Shown here: positions 54,131-62,670 of the stretch, piece after piece
Position numbering within the stretch: the stretch's first letter is position 1
How the letters are laid out: each line of letters opens with the position of its first letter
Assembly (NCBI RefSeq): GCF_036014195.1
Contig: NZ_CP107918.1
Location: 62,001 to 126,000 of the forward strand
DNA: 64,000 nucleotides
DNA from: Streptomyces sp. NBC_00442
GTDB taxonomy: Bacteria > Actinomycetota > Actinomycetes > Streptomycetales > Streptomycetaceae
Reading direction: 5' to 3'
The notes under the pieces: generated by a model
Databases searched by the model: none
What the model saw: only the letters and a program-made list of their open reading frames with translations
Told to the model about the DNA's origin: nothing
Made by a program: the position numbers and the translations under genes

Positions 54131-54886
54131 TCAGGCGTGGGGGAAGGCCATGACGGCCAGGGGTGTGGTGGTGGGGTGTGGGGAGCCGCCTGTGGGTTCG
54201 AGGGTGATGCCCATGCCGGTGGCTTGGTCGACGGGGCCGGTGAGCAGGACTGCTTCGGTGGTTTGGGTGGGGTTCATGAGTCCGGCGGGTCGCATGGTGC
54301 CGGCGTCGTTGAACCAGAGTTGGTAGACCTTTCCTGCGGGGGGTCGTGTGAGGCCGGAGGCGAGGAAGACGGCTTGGTCGCGGCTGCGGGCGATGACGAG
54401 GGTGGCGTTGGCGCCGCCTGTGACTGGTCCGGTGGTCGCTTTGGCGTCGGGGGCCGTCAGGACGTCGGCCAGTTGCCGGTACTGTTTTTGGGCGGACTTT
54501 GCCTGGTCGCGTGCGGTGTCGGCCCGCTGGTGCTGCCAGGCGGCGGTGCCGCCGAGTGCGACGGCGGCGGCGAGGCAGGCGGCGAGTGCGAGGCGTGTCA
54601 GGGTGCGCGTGCGGCCGGTCCGCGTCACGTGGGGTGCCAGGGGTGTGGTGCGGGGCGGGTCCTGGCGTACGGTGCTGATCCTGCGCAGGACGTCTGCTTT
54701 CAGCGCTGGGGGAGGTGTGGTGGTCATGGCCAGGCCGAGACGGCCTGCGGTGGCGGCGAGTTCGCGGACTTCCTGGGTGCAGGGCTCGCATTGGGCGAGG
54801 TGGCGTTCGAATTCCGTGCGTTCGTCGTCGAGGAGTGCGTGCAGGGCGTATGCGCCGGTCAGTGTGTGCAGGTCGGCTCCGGTCAC
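54131..54886 (-). CDS. rskA: Anti-sigma-K factor RskA
   Basis: A 251-residue single-span anti-sigma factor. The zinc-type N-terminal domain has H29xxxC33xxC36 (ERHLAQCEPC), a TM at about 97-117 (TRLALAACLAAAVALGGTAAW), and an extracytoplasmic RskA domain ending TTEAVLLTGPVDQATGMGITLEPTGGSPHPTTTPLAVM. It normally binds SigK at the membrane and is cleaved under stress. The GTG at 54886 overlaps the TGA of the sigK fragment (GTGA). It is complete, unlike its partner. Confidence 0.88.
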   Translation of the reverse strand: MTGADLHTLTGAYALHALLDDERTEFERHLAQCEPCTQEVRELAATAGRLGLAMTTTPPPALKADVLRRISTVRQDPPRTTPLAPHVTRTGRTRTLTRLALAACLAAAVALGGTAAWQHQRADTARDQAKSAQKQYRQLADVLTAPDAKATTGPVTGGANATLVIARSRDQAVFLASGLTRPPAGKVYQLWFNDAGTMRPAGLMNPTQTTEAVLLTGPVDQATGMGITLEPTGGSPHPTTTPLAVMAFPHA

Positions 54887-55113
54887 GCGGTCACCCCCAG
54901 GCAGTCGCGCAGCCGGATGAGTCCGTCGCGCAAGCGGGTCTTGATGGTGCCGAGCGGCACGGACAGCAGCTCGCTGACCTCTCGATAGGTCAGCCCCCGG
55001 TCATCACGCGCGGTCCTGGCCAGGAGCTCGGGCAGGTCGGAGCCGGCCTGGCGCACACCGTCGCTGTGCGCGACCGCTCGCACCCGCTGATGCTCCTGGA
55101 AGGTTATGGCCAT
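54883..55113 (-). pseudogene. sigK: sigK, truncated: only region 4 and a short start remain
   Basis: A 76-codon frame from ATG 55113. Residues 39-76 (RGLTYREVSELLSVPLGTIK then RLRDGLIRLRDCLGV) are the region-4 HTH and end of SigK-type ECF sigma factors. A complete one has ~180-190 residues, with region 2 (-10 recognition and core binding) before this. The first ~35 residues (MAITFQEHQRVRAVAHSDG) show no sigma-2 homology, so region 2 and the linker are missing. The promoter at 55121-55147 directly precedes the ATG, so the loss is internal, between promoter and region 4. Not functional as a sigma factor unless region 4 alone has a role. Confidence 0.75.
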
Positions 55114-55120
55114 GACAGTG

Positions 55121-55147
55121 ATTCGGTGCCCGAAGGCCAACGGATTG
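55121..55147 (-). promoter_or_regulatory. SigK-type promoter of sigK-rskA
   Basis: On the - strand: CAATCC (55147-55142), 15-nt spacer, CCGAAT (55126-55121), then ATG 7 nt later. Six of the seven bases of the CCAATCC box are kept (GCAATCC). This marks an autoregulated, near-leaderless sigK transcript. Confidence 0.7.
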
Positions 55148-55659
55148 CTGCTCGCCGGGGATTTCCCGCCGCCCGGTCCGCCGTCTTCCACCCGATGCGC
55201 CACCACCACGCCGGGGATCACCGAAAAGGACAGCTTGCGCCCGACCGTCCCCTGACCGCCGCTCGCCGTCACCCGCTGGTCCTCACCTGCACGGCGCGAC
55301 CGCTCTCGTCCTGCTGGCCGGTCAACTCCCATACGTACGTGGCTACTTCCGACAACACCACTCCGGGAGCCGGGAGTACGGGCGAGAGTTCGGAAGCACA
55401 TGGGCAGGGCGGTCGTGCGTCGCCGCGCCGGAAGTCAGGTGTGCCGGAACCCGTCGGCGCGCGCCGCGTCCAACTCGGTGCACCGCGTGGCGAGCCTGGC
55501 GGGGACGCGGGCGGAGCGGGCCGTGCGTAGGCGCGTACACACTGCCGCCATGTGCCGATGTGGCTGCGGAACACGGCCATGCACCTGGGGTTCTGTCCGT
55601 CGGGAGGGCCCTCACGGCACGTCAGTCATCCGCGTGGCGCAACTCGTTGGGGTGAATGG
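55148..55659. other. Intergenic region between divergent SigK-type promoters
   Basis: About 510 bp with no convincing gene on either strand. The missing part of sigK is not found here, as expected if the deletion lay inside the coding sequence. Confidence 0.4.
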
Positions 55660-55687
55660 CCAATCCCGCGGCCCGTCGGTTCCGAAT
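55660..55687 (+). promoter_or_regulatory. SigK-type promoter of the molybdopterin oxidoreductase
   Basis: CCAATCC (55660-55666), 15-nt spacer, CCGAAT (55682-55687), ATG at 55698. Same spacing as at 40420. Confidence 0.75.
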
Positions 55688-55697
55688 AGGAGCCGTG

Positions 55698-57296
55698 ATG
55701 AAACTTCTGAGCAGAGGGTTCCGCCTTCCGCTCGCAGCCCTGTCCGGACTGCTCGCCGGGTTCGCCGCGCTGGCCGTCGCCGAGCTGGTGTCCGCTGCGG
55801 TCCGGCCCGAATCCGGGCCGGTGATCGCGGTGGGCGGCGCGGCCATCGACCGCACGCCTCCCGCGCTCAAGGACTGGGCGATCCGCCACTTCGGCACCAA
55901 CGACAAGCTCGTCCTTCAGCTCGGCATCCTCGGCGTCCTGGCCCTGCTGGCCCTCGTGCTCGGTGTGCTGGCGCTGCGTTTTCGCCGGATCGGGGCCGCC
56001 GGGATCCTGCTGTTCGGGGTCGTGGGGGCTCTGGCGGCCACCAGCCGCCCGGACTCGACGAGCGCGGCGGACGCCCTCCCGTCGGTGGTGGGCTCCCTGG
56101 CGGGCGCGGGACTCCTGTACCTGCTCATCGGGCGTCTCACCACGCCGCAGAGCACCGCCGAAGCCGAGGGACCGCCGACTGACCGGATGTCCGTGCGTGC
56201 GGACGGCTGGGACAGGCGCGGCTTCGTCATCGCGGCGAGCGCGGCGGCTGCCGCCTCGGCCGGCGCCGGGCTGCTGGGTAGGTCCCTGAACAATTCCCGA
56301 GGCCAAGGAGCGGTCGCCTCACGGGGCAAGGTCCTGCTCCCGGCGCCTGCCTCCGCGGCCCGGCCGATCCCGCCCGGTGCTGTGCTGCACACCCCCGGCA
56401 TCAGCCCGTTCGTCACCCCCAACGGTGACTTCTATCGCGTCGACACCGCCCTGGTGATCCCGAAGGTCGATGCCACCGCATGGCGGATGAAGATCCATGG
56501 GAAGGGCGTCAGCCGGCCTCTCACTCTCACCTTCCAGGACCTTCTGAAACGTCAACTGATCGAGCGGGACATCACGTTGACATGTGTCTCCAACGAGGTC
56601 GGCGGCCCCTATGTGGGGAACGCGCGGTGGATCGGGGTGCCGCTGGCCGACCTGCTCAAGGAGGCGGGGGTGCGGCCGCCGTCTCGCGGCGGCCCGGCCG
56701 ATCAGCTCGTGGCGCGTTCGGTGGACGGCATGACGATCGGCACGCCGGTGGAGGACATCATGGACGGCCGCGACGCGATGCTCGCCGTCGGCATGAACGG
56801 CGAACCTCTTCCGTTCGTGCACGGCTTCCCGGTCCGCATGGTCGTGCCGGGTCTGTACGGCTACGTCTCGGCGTGCAAGTGGCTCCAGGATCTGGAACTG
56901 ACGACGTTCGCCGACTACGACTCGTACTGGGTCAAGCGGTCCTGGGCGCAGAAGGCGCCGATCAAGACCGAGTCCCGCATCGACACCCCGAAGCCGTTCG
57001 CGCGCCCGAAAGCCGGGACGGTGATGGTCGCCGGGGTGGCCTGGGCACAGCACCGCGGGATCGACCGGGTCGAGGTCCGCGTGGACGACGGCCCGTGGAC
57101 GCGGGCCGACCTGGCCGCGGAGGACACCACCGACACCTGGCGCCAGTGGTCCCTGCCCTGGAAGGCCGATTCCGGGCCCCACACCCTCACGGTCCGGGCC
57201 ACCGATCGCACCGGTCGGACACAGACCGAGCAGCGCACCCCCACCATCCCGGACGGTGCGAGCGGCTGGCACTCGGTGGTGATCACCGTGGACTGA
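55698..57296 (+). CDS. Membrane-anchored molybdopterin-dependent oxidoreductase (sulfite oxidase/YedY family)
   Basis: A 532-residue protein. N-terminal membrane part with three to four TMs (about 10-30, 75-95, 100-115, 128-145) and a further Ala-rich segment near 180 after RRGF. It is followed by the sulfite oxidase/MsrP-type Mo domain: DITLTCVSNEVGGPYVGNARW (Mo-ligand Cys about 296), PFVHGFPVRMVVPGLYGYVSACKWL, and a C-terminal Ig-like Mo-co dimerisation domain (VEVRVDDGPWTRADLAAE). The active domain faces outside. Similar proteins are linked to SigK/RskA in actinobacteria. A GTG at 55695 is also in frame. Confidence 0.85.
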   Translation: MKLLSRGFRLPLAALSGLLAGFAALAVAELVSAAVRPESGPVIAVGGAAIDRTPPALKDWAIRHFGTNDKLVLQLGILGVLALLALVLGVLALRFRRIGAAGILLFGVVGALAATSRPDSTSAADALPSVVGSLAGAGLLYLLIGRLTTPQSTAEAEGPPTDRMSVRADGWDRRGFVIAASAAAAASAGAGLLGRSLNNSRGQGAVASRGKVLLPAPASAARPIPPGAVLHTPGISPFVTPNGDFYRVDTALVIPKVDATAWRMKIHGKGVSRPLTLTFQDLLKRQLIERDITLTCVSNEVGGPYVGNARWIGVPLADLLKEAGVRPPSRGGPADQLVARSVDGMTIGTPVEDIMDGRDAMLAVGMNGEPLPFVHGFPVRMVVPGLYGYVSACKWLQDLELTTFADYDSYWVKRSWAQKAPIKTESRIDTPKPFARPKAGTVMVAGVAWAQHRGIDRVEVRVDDGPWTRADLAAEDTTDTWRQWSLPWKADSGPHTLTVRATDRTGRTQTEQRTPTIPDGASGWHSVVITVD

Positions 57297-57399
57297 CGCA
57301 CCCCGCTCCGGGATCGCGGGAGCCGCGCACCCCATGCCGTCCGGGCCCACCGGCCCGTCTCACCCTTCGCACACCTCACACGTCACCACAGGAGAAGTC

Positions 57400-58059
57400 A
57401 TGAACACCCTGAGTTTCCGCCGTGCCGCGATCGCCGTCACCGCCGCCGCCGTTCTGCCGCTCGTACTGACCGCCTGCGGAGGCGACGACAGCAAGAAGGA
57501 CAGCTCCGCCTCCGCGTCGGACGCCCCCGCGGCCCCCGCACCCTCGGGTGCGCAGTCGTCGGCGGCCGGAGACTCGTCGATGACGGACAAGCCGTTCGGC
57601 TCGGCCTGTGCGACGGTGCCGAAGGACGGCGCGGGGTCGTTCGACGGCATGGCCAAGGACCCGGTCGCCACCGCCGCCTCCCACAACCCGGCGCTCTCCA
57701 CGCTGGTCGCCGCGGTCAAGAAGGCCGGCCTCGTCGACACCCTCAACAACGCACAGAACATCACGGTGTTCGCTCCCACCAACGACGCCTTCGCGAAGAT
57801 CCCGAAGGCCGACCTGGACAAGGTCCTCAACGACAAGGCCACCCTGACCAAGATCCTGACCTACCACGTGGTGGGCCAGAAGGTCACGCCCCAGCAGCTG
57901 CAGAACGGCTCCTTCGACACCCTGGAGAAGGGCAAGGTCACCACGTCCGGCTCGGGCACCTCGTACAAGGTCAACGACTCCGCCAACGTGGTCTGCGGCA
58001 ATGTGCCCACCGCCAACGCCACCGTCTACATCGTCGACACCGTCCTGATGCCCAAGTAA
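57400..58059 (+). CDS. Fasciclin-domain lipoprotein (MPT83-like)
   Basis: A 219-residue lipoprotein, lipobox LTAC (Cys26), Ser/Ala linker, then one fasciclin domain (about 75-219): ATAASHNPALSTLVAAVKKAG, NITVFAPTNDAFAKIP, LTKILTYHVVGQKVTP, ANATVYIVDTVLMPK. Homologous to mycobacterial MPT83/MPT70, the main SigK targets. No promoter motif lies in front; it is 103 bp after the Mo oxidoreductase and probably in the same transcript. AGGAGAAG ribosome-binding site. Confidence 0.87.
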   Translation: MNTLSFRRAAIAVTAAAVLPLVLTACGGDDSKKDSSASASDAPAAPAPSGAQSSAAGDSSMTDKPFGSACATVPKDGAGSFDGMAKDPVATAASHNPALSTLVAAVKKAGLVDTLNNAQNITVFAPTNDAFAKIPKADLDKVLNDKATLTKILTYHVVGQKVTPQQLQNGSFDTLEKGKVTTSGSGTSYKVNDSANVVCGNVPTANATVYIVDTVLMPK

Positions 58060-58102
58060 GCGAGAGCACACCGCGGCCACCGAGCCGTGACGGCGCGGAC
58101 GA

Positions 58103-58142
58103 GCCGGAGTGCGCAGGCCTTCCAGCAAGGGCCCACTCCGGC
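58103..58142 (+). terminator. Terminator after the first fasciclin gene
   Basis: GCCGGAGTG (58103-58111) pairs with CACTCCGGC (58134-58142), with inner pairing GGCCTT/AAGGGCC. It lies 43 nt after the stop codon. Confidence 0.65.
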
Positions 58143-58241
58143 GCGTGCGCGCGTCGCTCGTCCGGGCTCGCTCGTGCGGGCCCGCTTGTCCGGCAGGTTT
58201 GTGCGGCTCGCACGAAAAAGTACAGAAACCGTGAATCGCCA

Positions 58242-58270
58242 CCAATCCGACCGCGGCAGGCGCGCCGAAT
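58242..58270 (+). promoter_or_regulatory. SigK-type promoter of the second fasciclin gene
   Basis: CCAATCC (58242-58248), 16-nt spacer, CCGAAT (58265-58270); the ATG is 135 nt further at 58406. One base longer spacer than the other three. Confidence 0.7.
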
Positions 58271-58405
58271 ACCCAGTGCGGCGTGCGACGGAACGCGAGC
58301 CACGACCCGCCATTCCCGGCACCGGACGCTCCCTGAGGTCCACTCGGCCGGCACCTCCTTCCGAAGGAGGCGGTGCGCGTCGCGAACCCCTCGAAGGAAC
58401 GAGTC

Positions 58406-58987
58406 ATGAACAGCATCCGCATCAGGCGCTCGGCGCTCATCGGTGCCGTCGCCGTAGCGTTCCCGCTCGCCCTCGCCGTGGTGCCGCTCGCGGCGTCCGC
58501 CGACAGCATGCCCGGCCCCTTCGGCCCGGCCTGTACCAGCGTGCCCAAGCAGGGTTCCGGCAGTTTCGGCGGGATGGCCAAGGACCCGGTCGCCACCGCC
58601 GCCTCCCACAACCCGGCGCTCTCCACGCTGGTCGCCGCCGCCAAGAAGGCGGGCCTGGTCGACACGCTGAACAACGCGAAGAACATCACGGTCTTCGCGC
58701 CCACGAACGATGCGTTCAGCAAGATCCCCAAGAGCACGCTCGACAAGGTGATGAACGACAAGGCCCAGCTCACCAAGATCCTCACCTACCACGTGGTGGG
58801 ACAGAAGATCACGCCTGACCAGCTGGGCAAGGGCAGCTTCAAGACCCTCGAAGGGGCCACTCTCACCACGTCCGGATCCGCCTCGGCCTACAAGGTCAAC
58901 GGCCGAACCAACATCGTGTGCGGCAACGTGCCCACCGCCAACGCCACCGTCTACATCATCGACAGCGTCCTCATGCCCACCTCGTGA
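58406..58987 (+). CDS. Secreted fasciclin-domain protein (MPT70-like)
   Basis: A 193-residue protein with a cleavable signal peptide (AFPLALAVVPLAASA) but no lipobox, then a fasciclin domain nearly identical in its core to the preceding gene (MAKDPVATAASHNPALSTLV, DTLNNAKNITVFAPTNDAF). The lipoprotein/soluble pair mirrors mycobacterial MPT83/MPT70. It has its own SigK-type promoter and GAAGGA ribosome-binding site. Confidence 0.87.
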   Translation: MNSIRIRRSALIGAVAVAFPLALAVVPLAASADSMPGPFGPACTSVPKQGSGSFGGMAKDPVATAASHNPALSTLVAAAKKAGLVDTLNNAKNITVFAPTNDAFSKIPKSTLDKVMNDKAQLTKILTYHVVGQKITPDQLGKGSFKTLEGATLTTSGSASAYKVNGRTNIVCGNVPTANATVYIIDSVLMPTS

Positions 58988-59004
58988 GCGGATGCGGGCC
59001 ACAC

Positions 59005-59031
59005 GGGACCGGGTTCTGGGAGCCCGGTCCC
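59005..59031. terminator. Hairpin between fasciclin 2 and the LGFP gene
   Basis: GGGACCGGG (59005-59013) / CCCGGTCCC (59023-59031), 9-nt loop, between converging genes. Confidence 0.7.
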
Positions 59032-59074
59032 GGACCGCTGTCGGTGACACAAGCGTCGCGGCCGCCGATCGGTG

Positions 59075-60127
59075 CTACGAGTCGGTCTCCCAATTGCATT
59101 TGGAGGCGAGCATCTTCGCGAGCTTGGCGTCATTGTCCCCGGTAAGTTCGGGGCGCCAGGTTTCCAGATCCCACGTCGGACCGCCGAAGTGCCCGCCACT
59201 GTTGTTGGGGTAGGAGAACTCCGCGTGGCACATCAGCTGTTGGTAGGTCGAGTTGTTCTGGGTCTGCGTGGCGCCGGGGAACATGCGCGTGTTGGACCAC
59301 ACCTGCCTCCAGTCCTCGTTCACGTCACTGGCGGCGTCGTCGGTGCCGAGGACGGTCTTGAAGGCGGCGGCCGTCGGGGTCACGTGGACGGACGTCAAGC
59401 GGGTGTTGGACCAATTGATGTAGACCTCGGTCTTGTTCACCCACTTCGTGCTGGTGACGCCGCCGTAGCCGATGCACGCGGTCTGGCAGGACTCGAAGGC
59501 GTCGGCCTGACCCCCGCTCCACAAGAGGTACTTGCCGGACTGGAAGTCCTGGCGCACACCGTTGTTGTCGTCGAGATTGCCGCCGATGTGCCCGGCGTTG
59601 TACTCGTCGCTGGTGGGATAGCCGTACGTCCCTCCTTCGTACCCGTACTCTCCCCACCACCAGCCGATGTTGCCGTGCACCGCGTGTGCTCCGCTGGCGG
59701 GTGACCAGTAGACCGTGGCGTTCTGGAACTGCTGGCGGACGCCGATCCCGTCGGGGTTCTTCAGCTCGTCGGTCAGCGGGTACCCCATGTAACCGCCCTC
59801 CCAGCCGTGCTGGCCCCACTCCTGTCCGACGAGACCCCACACCGCGTGCGCCCCGGTGTTCGGGCTCCAGGAGATCGAGCCGTTGTCGAAGACCTGCCGG
59901 CGGCCGACCCCGTCGGGAAGGCCGAGTTCATCGCTGGTGGGACAGCCCAGGGACTGCTGCACACCGGGCGTCTGGGTGTACTCGGTCCAGATCGCGCCGT
60001 CGACCGAGTGGGTTCCGCAGAAGGTTTCCGCGGACGCGGGGGTGGCCTGGACGCCCACCAGCAGAGAGGCGACGGCCGCACAGGCGGCGAGCGGGGCGAG
60101 GGGCCGTACAGCCTTTGGTCTGTTCAT
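59075..60127 (-). CDS. Second secreted LGFP-repeat/DUF2599 protein
   Basis: A 350-residue paralogue of the protein at 2540..3583. Signal peptide about 1-33 (ending ATPASA), then CGTHSVDGAIWTEYTQTPGV, LGFP repeats (CPTSDELGLPDGVG; GYPLTDELKNPDGIG; GYPTSDEYNAGHIG) and the same DUF2599 end (FESCQTACIGYGGVTSTKWV ... CNWETDS). The two proteins align almost end to end. Start ATG 60127; the frame continues open far upstream, antisense to the next gene, without homology. Likely wall-associated. Confidence 0.83.
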   Translation of the reverse strand: MNRPKAVRPLAPLAACAAVASLLVGVQATPASAETFCGTHSVDGAIWTEYTQTPGVQQSLGCPTSDELGLPDGVGRRQVFDNGSISWSPNTGAHAVWGLVGQEWGQHGWEGGYMGYPLTDELKNPDGIGVRQQFQNATVYWSPASGAHAVHGNIGWWWGEYGYEGGTYGYPTSDEYNAGHIGGNLDDNNGVRQDFQSGKYLLWSGGQADAFESCQTACIGYGGVTSTKWVNKTEVYINWSNTRLTSVHVTPTAAAFKTVLGTDDAASDVNEDWRQVWSNTRMFPGATQTQNNSTYQQLMCHAEFSYPNNSGGHFGGPTWDLETWRPELTGDNDAKLAKMLASKCNWETDS

Positions 60128-60439
60128 GACCAGCAGTATCCACGGACGCGGACGGTGCGGACTGCGGGAGAAACAGCCAGAGTTCGAGCCGCCCATGGCG
60201 TCGCCGCGGTGGCCGCGATGTGCGGCGCCGCCGAGGACCACACGCCGAACCACCGCTCCGCGCACCGCAGGAACACCGAGCCGAGCTCGGCGGCGCGCAG
60301 CCCCTGCGGACGAGAGCGGCTCCCGCCCGAACCGCATCCCAACTCGGGTCATATGGTGGGGGTATGGCCCCGCGCTCTCAGCGGGGCCATGCGCCGTCCG
60401 AGCCGTCGGCACCTTCCCTTCTCCAGAGGTACATACGTC
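60128..60439. other. Intergenic region between divergent LGFP and PQQ-propeller genes
   Basis: 312 bp, no recognised gene; should hold both promoters. No clear consensus seen. Confidence 0.4.
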
Positions 60440-62008
60440 ATGAGCCAGCCACCGCAGCCGCCACCTGGTGCCCCGACGGAGTTCGGGCCGCCTCCCGCGG
60501 CGTTCGGGCCGGTCGTTCCGCCCATGCCCACCGCCCCGCCGACGAGCGTCTCTCTGCCGAAGGTCCGGCGCGCGCGGCAATGGCCGGCCTTCGCCCTCAT
60601 CGCGGTCGGGATCGCCCTCGTACTCGGTTCCGGGACCGTGTATCTGACGTCGGGAGGCGCCGGCGCCAAGGGCGGACCGACCGCCGGGGCGGCCGAGGGT
60701 ACGAGCAAGGGGGCGGGCAGCGGCGAGCAAGGGCCCCCGCCCGAGGGCAAGTTGCTCTTCCACCAGTTCGCTCCGAAGGCCATCAGCGCCACCGACCGGG
60801 TCGCCGGTGAGTGGGCCACGGACAAGGTGTACGCCAAGGCCGGTTTCAAGGACATCACCGGCTACGACCGGGCAAGCGGCGCGCAGCTCTGGAAGCTTCC
60901 CCTTCCCACGCCGGAGTGCGCCACCACCCTGCAGAGCACTGCGGACGGTGTCACCGTGATCGCGTACGACGACGAGAAGAAACCCACCTTCGAGGGCACC
61001 GGAGTCTGCTCCAACATCGCGGCGTTCAACATCACCACAGGGAAGATGCTCTGGCACACCAGCACACCCGTTTACGGAATTTCCGCCGATGGGACCGGTG
61101 ACGCACACCTCTTCGTTCAGGAGATCGCCATCAGCGGCGGTACCGCCGCGGCGGGCAGCGCAACCGACGGAGGCGCCGCCTGGGACATAGCCACGGGCAA
61201 GCTGCTGTGGAAGCCCACGGCCGGCGCCGACAACTGTCGGGACGACGGCTACGCCGGAGGACCGGCGCTGGTCGCCGTCCGCCGCTGCGGCGACGTCGAC
61301 AGGCCGTCCCTCTCGGTGCAGACTCTGGACCCCGCGACCGGCCAGCCGCTGTCCACGTACAAGGTGTCCTCCGCGTTCAGGGACGTGCACGTTCTGTCCT
61401 CCAAGCCCCTGGTCATCGGCGGCTACCCCGGCGGCGACAGCTCAGGCGCCAAGGTCTCCGACATCTACTCGGTCGACGCGACCGGCAAGGAACTGGCACA
61501 CATCACGATCCCCGACGAGAAGTACGCCATCGACTGCAAGCTGGAAGTGGGAACCTGCCTCGGCCCCCTCGCAGGCGGCGGCAAGCTGTTCCTGCCGACA
61601 GCCGAACACGCCAACGTCTCGCCCGACGTTCCCGGCCACACCAATGAGTTCGTCGCCTTCGACCTCGCCACCGGCCAACCGGCACCGGGCCGTGTCGACG
61701 CGGGTGACGGGGGAAAGCTGTTCCCCATCCGCATGGACGGCGACAACGTCATCGCCCTGCGCACGCCGCCCGTGTACGGGCACGGCGAGGTGGTCCGCAT
61801 CGAGGGTGCCACCATGAAGAAGACCGTCCTCATGCAACTCCCGAACGACGACAAGGTCTTCAACCGGGCCATCGAGATCTACGACTACCGCAACGACGAC
61901 CTGCTGTACGACAGAGGCCGGCTGTACGTCGGCGATCGCCTGATGGACAAGTCCGACGACGAGATCGACGGGCCGCACTACCTGATCAGCGTTCTCGGAA
62001 CCACCTGA
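60440..62008 (+). CDS. Membrane-anchored PQQ-like beta-propeller protein
   Basis: A 522-residue protein. Proline-rich cytoplasmic start (1-40), a TM at about 49-69 (WPAFALIAVGIALVLGSGTVYL), a Gly-rich linker, then a PQQ-like propeller. Blades are marked by FDLATG / FNITTGKMLWHTS / WDIATGKLLWKP / LDPATGQPLS. Such proteins are exported sensor or scaffold domains, often attached to kinases; no kinase is seen here. No catalytic residues of true quinoprotein dehydrogenases. Confidence 0.83.
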   Translation: MSQPPQPPPGAPTEFGPPPAAFGPVVPPMPTAPPTSVSLPKVRRARQWPAFALIAVGIALVLGSGTVYLTSGGAGAKGGPTAGAAEGTSKGAGSGEQGPPPEGKLLFHQFAPKAISATDRVAGEWATDKVYAKAGFKDITGYDRASGAQLWKLPLPTPECATTLQSTADGVTVIAYDDEKKPTFEGTGVCSNIAAFNITTGKMLWHTSTPVYGISADGTGDAHLFVQEIAISGGTAAAGSATDGGAAWDIATGKLLWKPTAGADNCRDDGYAGGPALVAVRRCGDVDRPSLSVQTLDPATGQPLSTYKVSSAFRDVHVLSSKPLVIGGYPGGDSSGAKVSDIYSVDATGKELAHITIPDEKYAIDCKLEVGTCLGPLAGGGKLFLPTAEHANVSPDVPGHTNEFVAFDLATGQPAPGRVDAGDGGKLFPIRMDGDNVIALRTPPVYGHGEVVRIEGATMKKTVLMQLPNDDKVFNRAIEIYDYRNDDLLYDRGRLYVGDRLMDKSDDEIDGPHYLISVLGTT

Positions 62009-62060
62009 CCCCCCAACGGGGTTGGGCCATCTTTCCCGACACCCCAGATGAGGATGCGCG

Positions 62061-62651
62061 ATGAACCGCAACCCGGCCACTGGACCTCAGCAGTCCCCCG
62101 GCCACGGCCCGAGCCCCCACCCGGCTCCGCCGGCGCCGGCGACCGTCGGCAGGAGCAAGGTGGCGACGGGCCTTCTCCTGATATCGACGGTCCTCATCGG
62201 CTTGATGGCGGGCCTCTTCTTCGCCTTTGACATCTCCGTGATGCCGGGTCTGGCGGCGGCCGACGAGCATACGTACGTCATCGCGATGCGGTCCTTCAAC
62301 AAGGCGATCGACGGCAACGGGCTGTTCGGCATGGTGTTCGTGGTCGCCCTGCTGACGTCCGCGGGCTCGGCCGTCGTCGAGTTCCGCAAGGGGCGCCGCG
62401 GTGTGGCGATGTGGGTGGCGGCGGCGTCCGTGGCCTACCTCGTCGTCCTGGTGATCACCTTCTCCGTGAACATCCCGCTGAACAACGAGCTGGCCGACGC
62501 CGGCAACGTGGCGAAGATGACGGACTTCTCGATCGTCGACAGGTTCAAGGGCACCTGGGCCACCACCAACATCGTGCGCACCCTGCTGTGCACCGCTGCC
62601 CTGACGGCCCTCTCCCGTGCCCTCGTCCTCTACGGACGTGCCACCCGCTGA
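62061..62651 (+). CDS. DUF1772 (anthrone oxygenase-like) membrane protein
   Basis: A 196-residue membrane protein with four TMs, typical of DUF1772: LLLISTVLIGLMAGLFFAFDISVMPGL, RSFNKAIDGNGLFGMVF, VTFSVNIPLNNELADAG-like NVPLN motif (here NIPLNNELADAG) and a final TM. Some homologues are anthrone oxygenases. Proline-rich first 30 residues. 52 bp after the propeller gene. Confidence 0.82.
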   Translation: MNRNPATGPQQSPGHGPSPHPAPPAPATVGRSKVATGLLLISTVLIGLMAGLFFAFDISVMPGLAAADEHTYVIAMRSFNKAIDGNGLFGMVFVVALLTSAGSAVVEFRKGRRGVAMWVAAASVAYLVVLVITFSVNIPLNNELADAGNVAKMTDFSIVDRFKGTWATTNIVRTLLCTAALTALSRALVLYGRATR

Positions 62652-62670
62652 AGCCCGCGGGCCGGCCTTC

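Noticed and set aside
57297..57399. A separate SigK-type promoter for the first fasciclin gene
   Set aside because: No CCAATCC or CCGAAT box in the 103-bp gap; co-transcription with the Mo oxidoreductase is simpler.
60128..61390. Upstream extension of the LGFP gene frame (771 codons in all)
   Set aside because: The extension is antisense to the propeller gene; the signal peptide begins at 60127, which sets the start.
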